DNA of 64,000 nucleotides from the NCBI GenBank assembly GCA_900472485.1, contig UCII01000012.1:198572-262571 (forward strand). Reading direction: 5' to 3'. The DNA comes from Hyphomicrobiales bacterium (GTDB taxonomy: Bacteria; Pseudomonadota; Alphaproteobacteria; Rhizobiales; Rhizobiaceae). The notes under the pieces are model-generated. The model had not been told where the DNA came from. It searched no databases and saw only the letters and a program-made list of their open reading frames with translations. The position numbers were made by a program, and so were the translations under genes. Shown piece after piece: positions 8,387 through 17,030 of this stretch. The number at the start of each line of letters is the position of its first letter. Within the stretch, counting starts at the first letter, position 1.

Positions 8387-9838
8387 ATGGACAATGTCTC
8401 GACAGCGGCCATTGGCGGAAATACGCGGATCGAAGGCGTGATGGCGGCGATATCAGAGCGCATCGCTGCGCGCAGCCTTGTACCCGGCGCGCGGCTTCCC
8501 TCCGTGCGCAGCTTTGCCAGGACGATGCAGGTTTCCGTTTCCACGGTTGTTGAAGCCTACGAGCGGCTCGCGGCCGAGGGAGTGATCCGCTCGCGGCCGG
8601 GATCCGGCTTTTATGTCTGCGGACCCCTGGCGCCGCTATCGCTCTCCGAAACCGGAGCGAGATCGGGCCGCAATGTCGATCCGCTGTGGATCTCGCGGCA
8701 ATCGCTCGAAGTCGGCGACGATGCCCCGAAACCGGGCTGCGGCTGGCTGCCGCCTTCGTGGCTGCCCCAGGCAGCCTTGCGCAAGGCGATGCGGACGCTG
8801 GCGCGCGGCGATATCGGAGTGCTTGCGAATTACGGGACACCGTTCGGCCTGCCGCCGCTGCGGCAGCTGCTGGCCCGACGCCTTGGCGAGCATGGCATCA
8901 CGGTGTCGCCGGATCAGATCCTGCTGACCGAATCCGGCACGCAGGCGATTGATCTTCTCTGCCGTTTCCTGCTCGAGCCGGGCGATACCGTGCTGGTGGA
9001 CGATCCCTGCTATTTCAATTTTCATGCGCTCCTGCGGGCGCATCGCGCCAAAGTCGTTTCCGTGCCTTTCACGCCGACTGGGCCGGATGTCGAACTGTTC
9101 GGCCACGTGCTCGAACGGCACAAGCCGCGGCTCTACATCACCAATTCCGCCATCCACAATCCGACGGGGGCGACGCTCTCGCCCGTAACGGCACACCGGC
9201 TGCTGAAGCTGGCGGATGCTGCCGGGCTGACGATCATTGAGGACGATATCTTCGCCGATTTCGAAGATGTTCCGGCGCCGCGTCTCGCCGCTTATGACGG
9301 GCTCGACCGGGTGATCCATATCGGCAGCTTTTCGAAAACGCTTTCGGCCTCCGTGCGCTGCGGCTTCATCGCGGCGCGGCGGGATTGGATCGACGGGCTC
9401 GTCGATCTCAAGGTCGCCAGCAGCTTCAGTTGCGGGCAATTGTCGGCCGAGCTTGTCTATCTCGCGCTGAAGGATGGAAGTTATCGCAAGCATGTGGAGG
9501 CGCTGCGTGTCCGGCTTGCGAAGGCAATGGCTGAGGTTCCGGCCCGGCTGGAGGCGATCGGTATCACCCCATGGCTTAAGCCGCATGCGGGCATGTTCCT
9601 CTGGTGCAGGCTGCCGGAAGGGCTTGATGCCGCCGACCTTGCCCGTGCTTGCCTCGCGGAAGGGGTCATCCTCGCTCCGGGCAATGTTTTCAGCCTGTCG
9701 GAGACCGCCGGCCGCTTCATGCGGTTCAACGTCGCGCAATCGGTCGATCCCCGGATCTTCGACGTACTGGAAGCGTCCATGCAAAAGCTGCGGGCGATGC
9801 ACAAGGACGCCGTTGCGACCGGCCTTACGCCAGCCTAG
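8387..9838 (+). CDS. MocR-family (GntR HTH plus aminotransferase) transcriptional regulator
   Basis: A 483-residue protein from the ATG at 8387; an in-frame ATG at 8366 is also possible. The N-terminal winged-helix domain (TRIEGVMAAISERIAARSLVPGARLPSVRSFA... VIRSRPGSGFYV) is followed by a fold-type I PLP domain with NYGTPFGLPPLRQLLARRL, SAIHNPTGATLSP, EDDIFADFE and the PLP lysine in HIGSFSKTLSASVRCGF. It is divergent from the EamA exporter and separated from it by direct repeats, so it probably responds to an amino compound and controls that exporter. Confidence 0.92.
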   Translation: MDNVSTAAIGGNTRIEGVMAAISERIAARSLVPGARLPSVRSFARTMQVSVSTVVEAYERLAAEGVIRSRPGSGFYVCGPLAPLSLSETGARSGRNVDPLWISRQSLEVGDDAPKPGCGWLPPSWLPQAALRKAMRTLARGDIGVLANYGTPFGLPPLRQLLARRLGEHGITVSPDQILLTESGTQAIDLLCRFLLEPGDTVLVDDPCYFNFHALLRAHRAKVVSVPFTPTGPDVELFGHVLERHKPRLYITNSAIHNPTGATLSPVTAHRLLKLADAAGLTIIEDDIFADFEDVPAPRLAAYDGLDRVIHIGSFSKTLSASVRCGFIAARRDWIDGLVDLKVASSFSCGQLSAELVYLALKDGSYRKHVEALRVRLAKAMAEVPARLEAIGITPWLKPHAGMFLWCRLPEGLDAADLARACLAEGVILAPGNVFSLSETAGRFMRFNVAQSVDPRIFDVLEASMQKLRAMHKDAVATGLTPA

Positions 9839-9914
9839 AGATTTACCCGCGACACGGGCATTTCCCCACCGTCGGGTTCCACCGTGGCGGCTGCTCCTGT
9901 CGCCGGTCTGAGCT

Positions 9915-10343
9915 TTATTTGGCGAAGAGACTGTTGATGTCGGCGAAAGCCTTCAACTCGATGGCATTGCCGCTCGGGTCCTTGAAGAACATGGTCGCCT
10001 GTTCTCCCGGCTCGCCCCGGAAGCGGATATAGGGCTTGATGACGAATTCTATACTGGCTTTCGTCAGCTTCTCGGCGGCTGCCTCCCATTCTTCCATCGA
10101 CAGAACGACGCCGAAATGGCGTACCGGAACGCCGTGGCCATCGACGGCATTGGCTGCCACCTCGTTCGTTTCATCCGGCGCCAAATGGGCGACGATCTGA
10201 TGGCCGTAAAAGTTGAAATCGATCCAATCAGGTGAACTGCGGCCTTCGGGGCAACCGAGAAGACCGCCATAGAAGCTCCTCGCCGCTGCGAGATCGTTGA
10301 CGGGAAATGCAAGGTGGAAGGGATGAAGTGGTGCTGCGCTCAT
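9915..10343 (-). CDS. VOC-family (glyoxalase/dioxygenase fold) protein
   Basis: A 142-residue protein with the vicinal oxygen chelate fold: [49 protein letters not shown], then [12 protein letters not shown] and [15 protein letters not shown]. The candidate metal ligands His and Glu are visible (HLAF, GHQIV, IELK). The start at 10343 is chosen because GGAG lies 8 bases upstream and the fold begins there; the upstream extension is not domain-like. It is divergent from a LysR regulator. Substrate unknown. Confidence 0.85.
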   Translation of the reverse strand: MSAAPLHPFHLAFPVNDLAAARSFYGGLLGCPEGRSSPDWIDFNFYGHQIVAHLAPDETNEVAANAVDGHGVPVRHFGVVLSMEEWEAAAEKLTKASIEFVIKPYIRFRGEPGEQATMFFKDPSGNAIELKAFADINSLFAK

Positions 10344-10387
10344 GATCATCTCCAAGAAGCGAATTGATGCAGCCATGAATAAGATAC

Positions 10388-10406
10388 ATTTTTCTCTATG
10401 AAAAAT
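10388..10406. promoter_or_regulatory. inverted repeat between VOC and LysR genes
   Basis: ATTTTTC at 10388-10394 and GAAAAAT at 10400-10406 form a perfect 7-bp inverted repeat with a 5-base spacer, flanked by ATAC and GGTAT which extend the symmetry. It lies in the 103-bp divergent region, a plausible LysR-type binding site. Confidence 0.5.
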
Positions 10407-10446
10407 GGTATATCGTGATGTTGAGGTACAGGAAAAATTATGAATC

Positions 10447-11304
10447 ATGATTGCGGAACTTCAGACCCTTGTGGCTATCGCCCGCTTTGGAACGTTTGCT
10501 GCGGCAGGAGATCGGATTGGCCTGACGCAAGCGGCCGTCAGCGGGCAGATGAAGCGGCTCGAGGAAAGGCTTGGCGTCAAACTGTTCGAGCGGACGGGCC
10601 GCTCCGCGACGCTGAATGCCGCCGGGCTTAGAACGCTCGAGCGCGCCAAGAGCATCATTGCGATGTTCGAGCACATCGCCGATCCCGCCGACGAGGCTTC
10701 GGGCGGCGAGCTGCGCGTCGGCGCAATTGCTTCCGTTCAATCGGCGCTGCTTGCCCGCGCTCTCGGCCCCTTCCGGGAGCGATTTGCAAATCATCATCTC
10801 CGCATCGTCCCAGGGGTCTCGCTGCATCTGCTCGACCTGCTCGATGCCGGCGAACTCGATCTCGCCGTGCTGATCGAACCTCCATTCGGCCTGCCTAAGA
10901 ATCTAATCTGGCGACCCTTGGTGCGCGAGCCTTACGTGCTTGCGGTTTCCGAGCAGCTGCGGGGTGATGATTGGCGGACGCTGCTTCGCGAGCACCCCTT
11001 CATCCGCTATGATCGCAGCTCGTTCGGAGGGCGGCAGGTCGACCGCTTCTTGCGGTCGCATTCGATGGTTCCGCGTGAATCGATGGAGGTCGATGACATC
11101 GCCGGGATTGTCGCGTTGGTCGGACAGGGCCTCGGGGTGGCGCTTCTGCCTCTTGTCGACGGCAGTCCTCCTCCGGTGGCGCCGATCCGCATGGTGCCGC
11201 TTTCCGAGCCGGATTTTTATCGCGAGATAGGGATATTGCAGCCACAGGAGAGCACGCCAGCCGCGATCTGTCTTGCGGAATGCCTGATGGCGACGCAGCA
11301 ATGA
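10447..11304 (+). CDS. LysR-family transcriptional regulator
   Basis: A 285-residue LTTR. The N-terminal winged helix is visible in [60 protein letters not shown], followed by a periplasmic-binding-like effector domain ([22 protein letters not shown]). It is divergent from a VOC-family gene with an inverted repeat in between, which suggests that gene is its target. Confidence 0.92.
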   Translation: MIAELQTLVAIARFGTFAAAGDRIGLTQAAVSGQMKRLEERLGVKLFERTGRSATLNAAGLRTLERAKSIIAMFEHIADPADEASGGELRVGAIASVQSALLARALGPFRERFANHHLRIVPGVSLHLLDLLDAGELDLAVLIEPPFGLPKNLIWRPLVREPYVLAVSEQLRGDDWRTLLREHPFIRYDRSSFGGRQVDRFLRSHSMVPRESMEVDDIAGIVALVGQGLGVALLPLVDGSPPPVAPIRMVPLSEPDFYREIGILQPQESTPAAICLAECLMATQQ

Positions 11305-11466
11305 AGCCCTATTCGGCGCAAAACCGTGCCTCCAAGCCACCGGCGGGAATGTCGTCTCTTCCTGAAGCTCTTGCCAGGCGGAAAATATCCGTCATAGCTT
11401 TGCCACATGGCCGCTCCAATTGCGGCTCACATCCGCTATGGAATACACCGCTAAGTGAGGTCGGTC

Positions 11467-12123
11467 GTGCGCGTTCTGCTTGTTGAAGACGACAATATCC
11501 TCGGCTCTTCGCTGAAGAAGGCGCTGGAAAAGCATGCCTACGGCGTCGACTGGATGCGCGACGGCGAATCCGGCCTCGAAGCGGCGGTGCATTCGCATTT
11601 CGCGGCGATCGTGCTCGATATCAATCTGCCGCAGCTGAGCGGCATGGAAGTGCTGCGGCGCATCCGGCAGCGGGGAAATTCCGTGCCTGTGCTGCTGCTG
11701 ACGGCGATGGATTCCGTGCGCCAGAAGGTCGAGGGCCTGGATGAGGGCGCCGACGACTATCTGGTCAAGCCTTTCGATCTCGACGAGCTGCTGGCGCGGT
11801 TGCGCGCGCTCATCCGCCGGCGCGACGGACGGACCGAAAGCGTCATCCGCTGCGGCGACGTGGAGGTCGACCCCTCGGCCATGGTGGCTCGCAAGGACAA
11901 TGTGCAGGTCCATACCACGGCGAAAGAATTCCATCTCCTGAAGCTGCTCATGGAGCGCAGCGGCCGATATGTGACGAAGAATGATATCGAATATGCGCTT
12001 TATGATGCGGAAAACACTGTCGAGAGCAATACGATCGAAGTGACGATCTACAATCTGCGCAAGAAGCTCGGCACCGATTTCATCAAGTCGATTCGCGGCG
12101 TCGGCTATATGATCGAGCGATGA
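11467..12123 (+). CDS. OmpR-family response regulator (TctD/QseB/PmrA-like)
   Basis: A 218-residue regulator. The receiver domain has the acidic pair EDD at 7-9, phospho-acceptor Asp51 in VLDINLP, Thr79 and Lys101 in DDYLVKPF; the C-terminal OmpR winged helix ends in TIYNLRKKLGTDFIKSIRGVGYMIE. The GTG at 11467 is chosen because MRVLLVEDDN is the canonical start and AGTGAGG precedes it; GTG 11455 is an alternative. Its stop overlaps the kinase start by 4 bases. The nine-gene operon that begins 104 bp after the kinase, preceded by four 11-bp-spaced repeats, is the likely target. Confidence 0.93.
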   Translation: MRVLLVEDDNILGSSLKKALEKHAYGVDWMRDGESGLEAAVHSHFAAIVLDINLPQLSGMEVLRRIRQRGNSVPVLLLTAMDSVRQKVEGLDEGADDYLVKPFDLDELLARLRALIRRRDGRTESVIRCGDVEVDPSAMVARKDNVQVHTTAKEFHLLKLLMERSGRYVTKNDIEYALYDAENTVESNTIEVTIYNLRKKLGTDFIKSIRGVGYMIER

Positions 12124-13496
12124 ACAACTCCACGCTTACCCGCAAGCTGTTTCTGCGCATCGCGCCCGTCGTCGTGGTGACGATCGTCGTGATCGCCGCT
12201 TTCGCCTTCAACAGCGCGACGCGGGAGATCAACAATATCTACGATGCGCAGCTGATCGACGATGCCAATGTGATCTGGAGCCTGCTGCGCCGGCCGCTGG
12301 AAAAGAATCCGGACCATAGTGCCAAGCAGATCGACGATATCGACTTCAACATGGACAATCAGCTGGCCTTTAACGAAGACGCCGATGATTATGCCGATGC
12401 GCATATGTTTCGCGCCTGGGTCGACGGCAAGATACGCTTTTACAGCAGCACGGCCTTCCTTTCTGACGTCCCGCAGCAGAAGGTGGGTTTTACCACGCTG
12501 ACCTATGGTGGGGACGAGTGGCGCGTCTATTCGCTGCCGATCCCGAACACGACCATCGTGATCGAGCTTGGCGAAAAGATCGCGCTTCGCGAAACGCTCG
12601 TTTCCAACATTCTCCTCAATCTGTTCTTTCCGCTGCTGATGCTGGTGCCGGTCATCGGCTTTCTCATCTGGCTCGGCATCAATAGCGGTCTTCGCACCAT
12701 CCACGGACTGGTGCGGCAGATCCGTACGCGATCGCCCGATGATCTCTCGGCGATCCCCGTCGAAGAGCTGCCGCGCGATCTGCTGCCGCTTGGCAGGTCG
12801 ATCAACCAGCTGCTTGAAAAGCTCGGCCAGTCGCTGACGCTGGAGCGGCGTTTCTCCGACCTTGCCGCGCATCAGCTTCGCACGCCTCAGGCGAGCGTGA
12901 AGCTGCTTTTGCGGATGCTCGAAAATAGCGACAGTGATCAAGAGCGGCAGGCGATCATTTCCGATCTCGTGGCCAGCAACAACCGCACCATCCATCTGAT
13001 CGAGCAGCTGCTGCGGCTCGCCAGGGTCAGTCATCACCCCCTCAATCTGACATCGGTGCCGCTCTATCACTGGATGGCGTCGCTCATTGCCGAACTCGGC
13101 AATATCATCACCAGCCGAAAGCTCGACGTCGTGTTGGAAGGGGATGAAGCGATCCAGGTCAGAAGCGATGAGGCGCTGCTGCGCATGCTGGTCACCAACC
13201 TGCTCGACAATGCCATCAAATACACGCCCGCCGAAGGGGAAATCAAAGTTTCCATCGCTTCGGAGGATGGCTTTGCCTGCATTTCGATCAGCGACAGCGG
13301 CCCCGGCATTCCGCCGCATGAAAGGGAAGCGGTGTTCCAGCGCTTCTACCGCCTCCATACGCTTCACACCGAAGGCGCTGGCCTGGGGCTTGCCATCGTC
13401 GCGGACACTGCCGACCGCCTTTCGGCAACCGTCGATCTCTCCACATCCCGTCTGGGTAGCGGTCTCCGGGTCGATTTGAGATTGCCGCTCAGCTAA
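12120..13496 (+). CDS. sensor histidine kinase, TctE/QseC/PmrB-like
   Basis: A 458-residue inner-membrane kinase. TM1 lies near residues 14-31, a periplasmic loop from about 35 to 160, TM2 near 163-187, HAMP about 188-240, and the phospho-acceptor is His251 in FSDLAAHQLRTP. The ATPase has TNLLDNAIKY, DSGPGIP and GAGLGLAIV. The periplasmic loop contains a strongly acidic stretch, residues 72-94 (DDIDFNMDN, then EDADDYADA), reminiscent of cation-sensing patches in PhoQ-type kinases; that comparison is inference. It is translationally coupled to the response regulator. Confidence 0.93.
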   Translation: MNNSTLTRKLFLRIAPVVVVTIVVIAAFAFNSATREINNIYDAQLIDDANVIWSLLRRPLEKNPDHSAKQIDDIDFNMDNQLAFNEDADDYADAHMFRAWVDGKIRFYSSTAFLSDVPQQKVGFTTLTYGGDEWRVYSLPIPNTTIVIELGEKIALRETLVSNILLNLFFPLLMLVPVIGFLIWLGINSGLRTIHGLVRQIRTRSPDDLSAIPVEELPRDLLPLGRSINQLLEKLGQSLTLERRFSDLAAHQLRTPQASVKLLLRMLENSDSDQERQAIISDLVASNNRTIHLIEQLLRLARVSHHPLNLTSVPLYHWMASLIAELGNIITSRKLDVVLEGDEAIQVRSDEALLRMLVTNLLDNAIKYTPAEGEIKVSIASEDGFACISISDSGPGIPPHEREAVFQRFYRLHTLHTEGAGLGLAIVADTADRLSATVDLSTSRLGSGLRVDLRLPLS

Positions 13497-13517
13497 AACT
13501 CACGGCCTCGTCGTTTT

Positions 13518-13561
13518 TCATTTTCGCATCATTTTCCGCTCATGCCCGGCTCATCTGAGGT
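13518..13561 (+). promoter_or_regulatory. four TCAT repeats with exact 11-bp period
   Basis: TCAT begins at 13518, 13529, 13540 and 13551. The units read TCATTTTCGCA, TCATTTTCCGC, TCATGCCCGGC and TCATCTGAGGT. Direct repeats with one-helical-turn spacing are how OmpR-type regulators bind, and this array lies 39-82 bp before the first gene of the operon and just after the kinase gene. Confidence 0.65.
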
Positions 13562-13599
13562 TGTTAGACGCAACTTAAGATAAGGCGAAGGGGTAGTTC

Positions 13600-14283
13600 A
13601 TGCAGGTGTTTTGCGATTTTGATGGAACCATATCCATCGAAGACGCGACGGATATGGTGTTGTCCCGTTTCGCCGGTTCCGAGTGGGAAGATATCGAGCA
13701 ATTGTGGAAGCAGGGGCAGATCGGCTCCGGCGAATGCATGCGCAGACAGATCGCTCTCATCGAGGCGAGCAGAGGCGAGCTTGACCGGTTTCTCGATACG
13801 CTGGCGATCGATTCCGGCTTTGAGGCTTTCCTGTCCTTCTGCCGCCGCGGCGAATTGCCTGTCACGATCGTCAGCGATGGTGTGGACTATTTCATCCGGC
13901 GCATTCTGGCGCGTCACGGCATCGAAGGTCTGCCGATCGTCGCCAATGTGCTGACTTGCAGTGTTTCCCAGGGCCGCGAATCCTATTCGCTGTTCCCGCC
14001 ATTTACGGTGACCGGCTGCGTATCCGGTGCCGGTGTCTGCAAATGCCGCGTCGTCGATAGCAACGACCTGCAGGTCTACATCGGCGACGGGCGCAGCGAC
14101 TTCTGCGTTTCCGACAAGGTCGACCTCGTTTTCGCCAAGGCCAAGCTTGTCGACTACTGCGAGGAAAACGGCATTCCCTATGTCGGTTTCGAAGACTTTT
14201 CCGACCTGCTTCCAAAGATGGAAGCCGTTCTCCCGAGCGTCGAGCGACGCTCCCGTGCACTGCCGCAAGTCAAGACGGCGTGA
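13600..14283 (+). CDS. MtnX-like HAD-IB phosphatase
   Basis: A 227-residue haloacid dehalogenase-type hydrolase. The catalytic motif DFDGT has Asp6 (nucleophile) and Asp8; motif II is VTIVSDGVDYF and the metal-binding motif III is YIGDGRSDFCVS. It resembles MtnX and phosphoserine phosphatase-like enzymes, but no other methionine-salvage gene is near. GAAGGGG lies 10 bases before the ATG. It opens the nine-gene operon, so it more likely removes a phosphate from a biosynthetic intermediate than acts in salvage; this is inference. Confidence 0.85.
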   Translation: MQVFCDFDGTISIEDATDMVLSRFAGSEWEDIEQLWKQGQIGSGECMRRQIALIEASRGELDRFLDTLAIDSGFEAFLSFCRRGELPVTIVSDGVDYFIRRILARHGIEGLPIVANVLTCSVSQGRESYSLFPPFTVTGCVSGAGVCKCRVVDSNDLQVYIGDGRSDFCVSDKVDLVFAKAKLVDYCEENGIPYVGFEDFSDLLPKMEAVLPSVERRSRALPQVKTA

Positions 14284-14303
14284 ACCAGACCAAGAGGCAT
14301 TGA

Positions 14304-15722
14304 ATGAAAACGAATCTAGCCGAAGCCTTCAGCGGTGAGACCGAGTCCGTCCGCTCCGAAGAGGAATTGCGCGCTCTTGAGGAGCTCTATTGCTCCCATG
14401 GCGACACGGTTCACTACACTGACAAGCCGAAATTCTTCGAGGAATGCGAAGGCTCCTATGTCTACGATCGGACCGGAACGCCGTTCCTCGATCTGCAGAT
14501 GTGGTACTCCGCCGTCAATTTCGGCTATCGCAACGAGCGCCTGAACGAAGCTGCCCATCGCCAGCTCGACCGTCTCCCGCAGGTCGCGTCGCAATATCTG
14601 CACCGTGAAAAGGTGGAGCTTGCCGCGATGATCGCCCAGGACGCCGAGCGCAAGTTCGGCCATAAGGGCCGTGTGCACTTCAACGTCGGCGGCTCGCAGG
14701 CTGTCGAGGATTCCCTGAAGCTGGTGCGCAATTATACGGGCGGCAAGAGCCTGATGTTCGCCTTCGAGGGCGGTTACCATGGCCGCACGCTCGGTGCTTC
14801 GGCAATCACCTCGAGCTACCGCTATCGCCGCCGCTACGGCCATTTCGGCGATCGTGCCCAGTTCGTCGAATTCCCCTATTATTTCCGCGGCCCGAAGGGC
14901 ATGTCGAAGGAAGAATACGGACATTATTGCGTCCAGAAGTTCGCCCGCCTGTTCGAGAGCGAATATAACGGCGTCTGGGACCCGAAGGCCGGCAAGTCCG
15001 AATATGCCGCCTTCTATATCGAGCCGATTCAAGGCACCGGCGGCTATGTCATTCCGCCGATGAACTTCTTCGTGGAACTGAAGAAGGTGCTCGATGATCA
15101 CGGCATCCTGCTCATCGTCGACGAAATCCAGATGGGCGTCTACCGCACCGGCAAGCTCTGGTCGATCGAGCATTTCGGCGTTTCGCCGGATGCGCTGATC
15201 TTCGGCAAGGCGATCACCAACGGCCTCAATCCGCTTTCCGGTGTATGGGCCCGCGAAGAGATGATCAATCCGGAGATCTTCCCGCCCGGCTCTACGCATT
15301 CGACCTTCGCCAGCAACCCGATGGGGACTGCCGTTGCGCTCGAAACGATGAAGATGCTGGAAGAGCAGGATTTCGGCGCTGCGATCATGGAGAAGGGCGC
15401 CCATTTCCTCGACGGGCTGAAGCAGCTGCAGAAACGCCATGCCATCGTCGGCGAAGTCGACGGCCTTGGCCTCGCCCTGCGCATGGAAATCTGCAAGGAC
15501 GACAGCTACACGCCGGACAAGGCAACGATGGACTGGATGTGCGACGAAGGCATGAAGGGCGATCTTCAGGTCGGCGGCAAGACCTACGGCCTCGTGCTCG
15601 ATGTCGGCGGCTACCATAAGAACGTCATCACGTTTGCTCCCAACCTGCTCATAACCCGCGAAGAGATCGATCTGGCGCTTGTCCTGCTCGATCAGCTTCT
15701 GACGCGTGCTGCCCGGAGATAA
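14304..15722 (+). CDS. class III PLP aminotransferase
   Basis: A 472-residue fold-type I, class III (ornithine/GABA/diaminobutyrate type) aminotransferase. Visible are the phosphate-binding GGSQAVEDSLKL at about 129-140, FEGGYHGRT at 154-161, the ring-contact Asp in IVDEIQMG (Asp273) and the PLP lysine in IFGKAITNG (Lys302). These enzymes move an amino group to or from an omega-amine or beta-position. It starts 20 bases after the phosphatase and ends 4 bases before the ureohydrolase-like gene. In this operon it could supply the amine of the product. The substrate is not predictable. Confidence 0.88.
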   Translation: MKTNLAEAFSGETESVRSEEELRALEELYCSHGDTVHYTDKPKFFEECEGSYVYDRTGTPFLDLQMWYSAVNFGYRNERLNEAAHRQLDRLPQVASQYLHREKVELAAMIAQDAERKFGHKGRVHFNVGGSQAVEDSLKLVRNYTGGKSLMFAFEGGYHGRTLGASAITSSYRYRRRYGHFGDRAQFVEFPYYFRGPKGMSKEEYGHYCVQKFARLFESEYNGVWDPKAGKSEYAAFYIEPIQGTGGYVIPPMNFFVELKKVLDDHGILLIVDEIQMGVYRTGKLWSIEHFGVSPDALIFGKAITNGLNPLSGVWAREEMINPEIFPPGSTHSTFASNPMGTAVALETMKMLEEQDFGAAIMEKGAHFLDGLKQLQKRHAIVGEVDGLGLALRMEICKDDSYTPDKATMDWMCDEGMKGDLQVGGKTYGLVLDVGGYHKNVITFAPNLLITREEIDLALVLLDQLLTRAARR

Positions 15723-15726
15723 GACG

Positions 15727-16680
15727 GTGCAACTGCTGCTTCTTCATCTCGATGATGCTTTGGAGTTGCAGCCTGACTTTGTGCGCGCCTGCAAATTTGC
15801 TGGCGCGCACCAGTATTTCGGCAAGAATGCGGGACAACAGGTTCGGCTGTGGAGCAAACAGAGCGCTCTTGATGATCTCAGTCGCGAGATCGTCAAGAAC
15901 AGGCCGACGACCGGCAAGGACCCGCAATTGTGCTTCATGGGCTCCGGCGACTTTCACCATGTCACGGCCTTGCTGCTCGATGGCGCGCTCGAACGACAAT
16001 CCGGTGCGGCCACACTGATCCATTTCGACAACCATCCGGACTGGGTGAAATTCGACGGCGGCATGCATTGCGGCTCCTGGGTCAATCGTGCCCTTGCGAA
16101 CCCCAGCATCCAGAAGGTCATCACGATTGGCGTCTGCAGCCATGATCTTCGCAGCCCCGAGCGTAAGGGCGCCAATCTGCACTGGCTCGGCGACGGCAAG
16201 CTGGAACTCTATCCTTACGAACATCCGCCGAGCCGCGTACTAGCCGACTACGGCACCGGCGCCAGCTACCGGCAGGAAAGAGGCGCGCTGCACTGGAAAT
16301 CGATCGTCGAGATCGGTGAGGAAAATTTCATCGACCACATGCTCAGCCGCATTCGCACCGAGGCCGTCTACGTCACGATAGACAAGGATGTGCTGGCGGC
16401 TGACGATGCCGTCACCAATTGGGATCAGGGCCGCATGCGCCTGCCCTATCTCCTGGCTCTGATCAGCGAAATCGGCAGCCGTCACCGCATCATCGGCGCG
16501 GATGTCATCGGGGATTATTCAGCTCCGAGTTATGCTGGCAGCCTTCGGACACAGTTCATGAAGCGCGCGGAGATCTTCATCGATCAGCCGCGAATGCGGC
16601 AGGGTGCAGAAACAATGAGGAATATCAACAGCGCGGCCAATCACGCCCTGCTGGAGGTGCTGGCGGAGTATATGCAATGA
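15727..16680 (+). CDS. ureohydrolase (arginase/agmatinase) fold protein
   Basis: A 317-residue protein with the dinuclear-metal ligands of the arginase superfamily in order: GDFHH (74-78, replacing GGDHS), FDNHPD (100-105, replacing DAHxD) and TIDKD (217-221, replacing SxDxD). The motifs are degenerate relative to arginase or agmatinase, so a different C-N hydrolysis is likely. The GTG at 15727 is chosen for GGAG 8 bases upstream; a GTG at 15706 would overlap the previous gene. It overlaps the next gene by ATGA. True metal binding is probable but unproven. Confidence 0.8.
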   Translation: MQLLLLHLDDALELQPDFVRACKFAGAHQYFGKNAGQQVRLWSKQSALDDLSREIVKNRPTTGKDPQLCFMGSGDFHHVTALLLDGALERQSGAATLIHFDNHPDWVKFDGGMHCGSWVNRALANPSIQKVITIGVCSHDLRSPERKGANLHWLGDGKLELYPYEHPPSRVLADYGTGASYRQERGALHWKSIVEIGEENFIDHMLSRIRTEAVYVTIDKDVLAADDAVTNWDQGRMRLPYLLALISEIGSRHRIIGADVIGDYSAPSYAGSLRTQFMKRAEIFIDQPRMRQGAETMRNINSAANHALLEVLAEYMQ

Positions 16681-17030
16681 CTGGCAGCCTGACACTTCCC
16701 ATGCTTGGGCTCATCTTGTTCTGCGTGGTCGCGGAAACCGCCCGCGAAGTCTGCTTCAAGCAATCCGCCAGCGAGAACGCCCCCATTGAGGCGCTGGCAA
16801 AACCGGTCACCTGGCTCGGCATTCTGCTCTGGGCCGTGGAGCTTTTCGCCTGGACGGCCGTCCTGGAGCACGTGCCACTGACCATCGCTTTCCCGCTGAT
16901 GGCGATGAGCTATGTCGTCATCGTGCTCGCCGGCGCCGTCATCTTCAAGGAAAACATCAACCTGCGCCACGCGACGGGCGTGTTTCTCGTCACCGCCGGT
17001 GTGGTTTGCGTGGGAGTTACAGGACTATGA
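16677..17030 (+). CDS. small four-helix EamA/SMR-type membrane protein (first of two)
   Basis: A 117-residue inner-membrane protein with four hydrophobic helices, the size of SMR transporters and of the ArnE/ArnF flippase subunits. A membrane-embedded Glu20 occurs in FCVVAETAREVCFKQS, and VPLTIAFPLMAMSYVVIVLAGAVIFKE matches the EamA/SMR helix 3. It overlaps both neighbours by ATGA, so it is translationally coupled. A second such protein in the operon (19833) suggests a heterodimer, as with ArnEF. Cargo unknown. Confidence 0.8.
   Translation: MTGSLTLPMLGLILFCVVAETAREVCFKQSASENAPIEALAKPVTWLGILLWAVELFAWTAVLEHVPLTIAFPLMAMSYVVIVLAGAVIFKENINLRHATGVFLVTAGVVCVGVTGL

Noticed and set aside
12105-13367. 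420-residue frame opposite the histidine kinase
   Set aside because: The kinase has H-box, N, D and G2 motifs; the opposite frame has none.
13600-14283. MtnX as evidence for methionine salvage
   Set aside because: No mtnA, mtnB, mtnC or mtnD gene is nearby, and the phosphatase is embedded in an unrelated operon.
14316-15617. 433-residue frame opposite the class III aminotransferase
   Set aside because: The plus-strand gene has all catalytic motifs; the opposite frame has no recognisable domain and mirrors the codon periodicity.
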